DNA of 64,000 nt, taken from positions 1,403,255 to 1,467,254 of the forward strand of contig NZ_JAPPRR010000001.1 in the NCBI RefSeq assembly GCF_026719705.1, in the 5' to 3' direction. This stretch comes from Pseudokordiimonas caeni. Its GTDB lineage: Bacteria > Pseudomonadota > Alphaproteobacteria > Sphingomonadales > Kordiimonadaceae. Shown here one piece after another: positions 62,614 through 64,000 of the stretch. Within the stretch, counting starts at the first letter, position 1, and each line of letters opens with the position of its first letter. The translations under genes were made by a program, and so were the position numbers. The notes under the pieces are model-generated. The model saw only the letters and a list, made by a program, of their open reading frames with translations. It ran no database searches and was not told where the DNA came from.

Positions 62614-64000
62614 GACTAATCCCTACGAAACGCTGGGCCCGGAAAAATTCTGGCGGTCTGCCGTCGCAGACATCAGGCCCGGCGATGCTTTTCCCGGCAT
62701 CTGGGCACCCAAATATGCGATCGACAATCAGTCCGGTTTCATTACCGCCGGATCCTGCTTCGCCCAGCATGTCGGAAAGTGGCTTGCCGCTAACGGTTTT
62801 CGCTTCAGTCCTTCAAAGATCGCGCCCGAGTTCAACTTTTCCTTTGCACTCGGCAACATCTACACGCCTGCGCTGATGCGCCAATGGCTCGAAGCCGCAA
62901 CCGGCAACCGTGAACTGGACGGCCAGATTGCCGAACAGGATGGCCGTTTCCATGATCTGCTATGCCCCACCGTCTGCAAGAATGGTTACGCAAGCGAGGC
63001 TGAACTTTTGGCAGCCCGACAAGCCGCCATTACGGAAATTGCCGACCAGATAAAAGGGACTGACCTCTTTGTCTTCACGCTGGGCCTTACCGAAGCCTGG
63101 CGCCACAGCGACGGCACTGTCTATCCGATGTGCCCCGGCACGCTCGCCGGCACGTTCGACCCCGAGGCCCATCATTTCCACAATTACAGCCACGCAGAAA
63201 CACTGGAGGAAATGGAGGCCGCATGCAGGCTCGCGCGGGCGCTGAACCCCGGCATCCGATTCCTTCTCACTGTTTCCCCCGTTCCGCTGACGGCAACGGC
63301 TTCGAACAGCCATGTCCTCGTTGCCACCACCTATTCGAAATCGATCCTGCGGGCTGTGGCAGGTGAGCTTGCCGCCCACCACGCCTGGATCGACTATTTC
63401 CCGTCCTTCGAGCTGATCGCCTCGCCGCCCATCGGCGGCCGCTATTTCGAGCCGAACCAGCGGAACGTCCGTCCCGAAGGTGTCGCCTTCGTGATGTCCC
63501 ACCTTGAGGCCGGGCTCGGCGTCAAGAGCAAGCCCACAGTTGCAGGCGCTGCCCCGGCCGATGAAGATGCCATCTGCGAGGAACTCCTCCTCGAGAACTG
63601 GAACAGCAATCACCGGACAGACACGTCAGCCCGTTTTTGCCTCGTGGGCGATAGCCATATGCCGCTGCTGGCCCGCAGCTTCACAAGAAAGAACCTGCCA
63701 ACCCTTGGCGGCATGATCATGATGGGCGCCTCATGGGCAGCCGGCAAATTTCGCCCCGATGCCGAAGATTTCTTCGTCCCGCTCGAAAGCCGGGCCACAC
63801 GCCACCACTGGCTGCAAACCCTCGAGGACCTGACAGCCGCCGAAAAGGCCACTGGTCAAAAGCCGGTCATCGTGACGAACATCGGGCTCAACACCCGAGC
63901 AAGTGTCAATCAGCTGATCCAGTGGCTGCAGGCCCGCAACATGCTGCAGAATCTGGACGTCAACAAATGCTTCGACTTTTTCAATGAGGTGAAGGCCCCC
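62612..64000 (+). CDS. GSCFA domain protein (partial, runs off the window)
   Basis: At least 463 residues; the frame is still open at the last base. The defining motif FITAGSCFAQHVGKWLAANG lies at about residues 43-62, with Cys49. FVFTLGLTEAWRHSDGTVYP follows, and LLTVSPVPLTATASNSHVL continues the domain. GSCFA proteins are SGNH-hydrolase-like and occur in polysaccharide contexts, with function unproven. The C-terminal part (FCLVGDSHMPLLARSF) is a second SGNH-like block. The start ATG 62612 has no clear ribosome site and lies inside a perfect hairpin, yet no better start is visible before the conserved motif. Confidence 0.85.
   Translation, partial: MTNPYETLGPEKFWRSAVADIRPGDAFPGIWAPKYAIDNQSGFITAGSCFAQHVGKWLAANGFRFSPSKIAPEFNFSFALGNIYTPALMRQWLEAATGNRELDGQIAEQDGRFHDLLCPTVCKNGYASEAELLAARQAAITEIADQIKGTDLFVFTLGLTEAWRHSDGTVYPMCPGTLAGTFDPEAHHFHNYSHAETLEEMEAACRLARALNPGIRFLLTVSPVPLTATASNSHVLVATTYSKSILRAVAGELAAHHAWIDYFPSFELIASPPIGGRYFEPNQRNVRPEGVAFVMSHLEAGLGVKSKPTVAGAAPADEDAICEELLLENWNSNHRTDTSARFCLVGDSHMPLLARSFTRKNLPTLGGMIMMGASWAAGKFRPDAEDFFVPLESRATRHHWLQTLEDLTAAEKATGQKPVIVTNIGLNTRASVNQLIQWLQARNMLQNLDVNKCFDFFNEVKAP

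Overview
The window is chromosomal DNA of a GC-rich alphaproteobacterium. Supporting signs are a free-standing NDUFS4-type complex I subunit, a CtrA-type TTAA-N7-TTAA box, HspQ, a fused PssD/PssE-type glycosyltransferase and a PEPxxW-type C-terminal sorting signal. A Kordiimonas- or sphingomonad-like host is plausible, but the order cannot be fixed from the sequence alone. I see no insertion sequence, prophage, CRISPR array or rRNA. There is one tRNA, Arg(TCT).

Layout. (1) 1-13,500 is mostly housekeeping: a dicarboxylate/amino-acid symporter, queuosine genes queC, queE and queF, hspQ, a 3-mercaptopyruvate-type sulfurtransferase, metC, molybdate transporter genes modB-modC without modA, an exported M3 peptidase, a DUF1800/DUF1501 pair and a DUF599 membrane protein. 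(2) 13,534-20,626, minus strand, is a type I secretion unit: inner-membrane ABC exporter, HlyD-type adaptor, a polysaccharide flippase, a 2OG-Fe(II) oxygenase and a serralysin-like RTX metalloprotease. No TolC gene is present. (3) 20,967-30,758, plus strand, is the export and sorting half of an exopolysaccharide locus: outer-membrane barrel, Wza-like export protein, Wzz-like chain-length protein, a degenerate tyrosine autokinase with an MshEN-like N-terminus, an exosortase, EpsI, an EpsD-type isomerase, a pyruvyl transferase and an FrhB-like iron-sulfur protein. A PEP-CTERM substrate follows on the opposite strand. (4) 31,950-42,730 is the sugar-assembly half: an AAA+ ATPase, a PssDE-like transferase, a small exosortase-accessory-like membrane protein, a GT2, the initiating phosphoglycosyltransferase, a second GT2, a Wzy-like polymerase, an acyltransferase and an asparagine-synthase-like protein. 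(5) 43,086-46,538 encodes a very large beta-helix/PKD/triple-LamG protein with no signal peptide, a good candidate substrate for the nearby type I exporter. (6) 46,618-53,133, minus strand, holds an SGNH/MBOAT/SGNH O-acylation cassette, tRNA-Arg, the complex I subunit, a polysaccharide deacetylase and an FkbH-like HAD protein. (7) 53,336-64,000 holds an SDR, a polytopic membrane protein, a DUF2726 protein, uvrB, a TorF-like porin, an aminotransferase, an EamA transporter, dps and a GSCFA protein cut by the window end.

How the genes fit together. The glycan is started by the phosphoglycosyltransferase, extended by the GT2 and PssDE enzymes, flipped, polymerised by Wzy and exported through the Wza/Wzz/barrel proteins. 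Pyruvylation, acylation and deacetylation genes could decorate it. Two protein-export routes sit beside it: exosortase sorting of a PEP-CTERM protein, and type I secretion of an RTX protease and probably the giant beta-helix/LamG protein. The arrangement resembles the rhizobial pss/prsDE region, where type I-secreted glycanases trim the exopolysaccharide, but here it is combined with an exosortase.

The most notable points are the giant beta-helix/LamG protein, a polymerase gene whose two halves differ in base composition, a perfect CtrA-type box before the AAA+ ATPase, a canonical sigma-54 promoter before the porin, and a 14-bp hairpin that swallows the start codon of the GSCFA gene.
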